5,683 bases of DNA from Paracoccaceae bacterium (GTDB taxonomy: Bacteria; Pseudomonadota; Alphaproteobacteria; Rhodobacterales; Rhodobacteraceae). A program made the position numbers and the translations under genes. Where the stretch lies: assembly GCA_027030435.1 (NCBI GenBank), contig JALVEX010000024.1:1-5683 (forward strand). Direction: 5' to 3'. Below are positions 5,626 through 5,683 of this stretch, one piece after another (the stretch's first letter is position 1; the number at the start of each line of letters is the position of its first letter). The notes beneath the pieces were generated by a model. The model was not told where the DNA came from, ran no database searches, and was given only the letters and a program-made list of their open reading frames with translations.

Positions 5626-5683
5626 ATGGAGAAGAGTCCAGCCCTCGCCGCGCTCTCTGCGCTCGCCAACGAAACCCGCCTCG
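5626..5683 (+). CDS. ArsR/SmtB-family transcriptional regulator (N-terminus only)
   Basis: Only 19 codons are in the window: MEKSPALAALSALANETRL, then the frame leaves the right edge. The pattern ALxALxxxTRL is the start of the winged-helix domain in ArsR/SmtB repressors, which release DNA on binding metal or metalloid ions or, in some members, on thiol or persulfide chemistry. The sensing residues lie beyond the edge, so the effector cannot be named. GGAG at 5620-5623 lies only two bases before the ATG, closer than ideal; an in-frame TTG at 5611 is an alternative but lies inside the palindrome. The gene is divergent from the exporter, with the candidate operator between them. Assignment rests on a short stretch but is characteristic. 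Confidence 0.75.
   Translation, partial: MEKSPALAALSALANETRL

Overview
The window is GC-rich and densely coded, with strong G/C bias at third codon positions. Its gene content looks like an alphaproteobacterium of the Rhodobacteraceae type: an FbpB-style fused ferric-iron permease, an Atm1-type ABC exporter beside an ArsR regulator, and a left-edge hypothetical protein of a kind I associate with that family. This placement is inference from protein style and composition; there is no rRNA or other phylogenetic marker apart from one tRNA.

Layout, left to right: (1) positions 1-610, minus strand, hold the 5' part of a hypothetical protein with sulfotransferase-like motifs that runs off the left edge. 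(2) 611-731 is a divergent intergenic region with a GC-rich hairpin and a weak candidate promoter. (3) 732-2435, plus strand, encodes a two-domain ABC permease of the Fbp ferric-iron importer family, without its binding protein or ATPase nearby. (4) 2525-2600 is an intact tRNA-Thr(UGU) with encoded CCA and a plausible own promoter. (5) 2601-2783 is intergenic and holds an AT-rich patch with stacked inverted repeats. (6) 2784-3572, plus strand, encodes a secreted or envelope protein with a bacterial SH3 domain, a Gly/Ala-rich hydrophobic stretch and two copies of a paired-cysteine motif. (7) 3573-3653 is a convergent intergenic region with palindromes. (8) 3654-5534, minus strand, encodes an Atm1/HMT1-type ABC half-transporter. 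(9) 5535-5625 is a divergent control region with a perfect 7-2-7 palindrome, TTCAAGA-AC-TCTTGAA. (10) 5626 to the right edge, plus strand, is the start of an ArsR/SmtB-type regulator.

The most coherent unit is at the right end. An ArsR-family repressor gene is divergent from an exporter whose family handles glutathione-linked metal or sulfur compounds, and a palindrome of ArsR-operator style lies between them. I infer a metal- or metalloid-responsive module, but the effector and the rest of the ArsR operon are outside the window. The iron permease, tRNA and SH3 protein look like independent transcription units. I found no mobile element, CRISPR array or integrase, and nothing that amounts to a clearly new multi-gene system. 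The least explained items are the paired-cysteine repeat protein with its AT-rich upstream region, and the sulfotransferase-like protein with a degenerate nucleotide loop.
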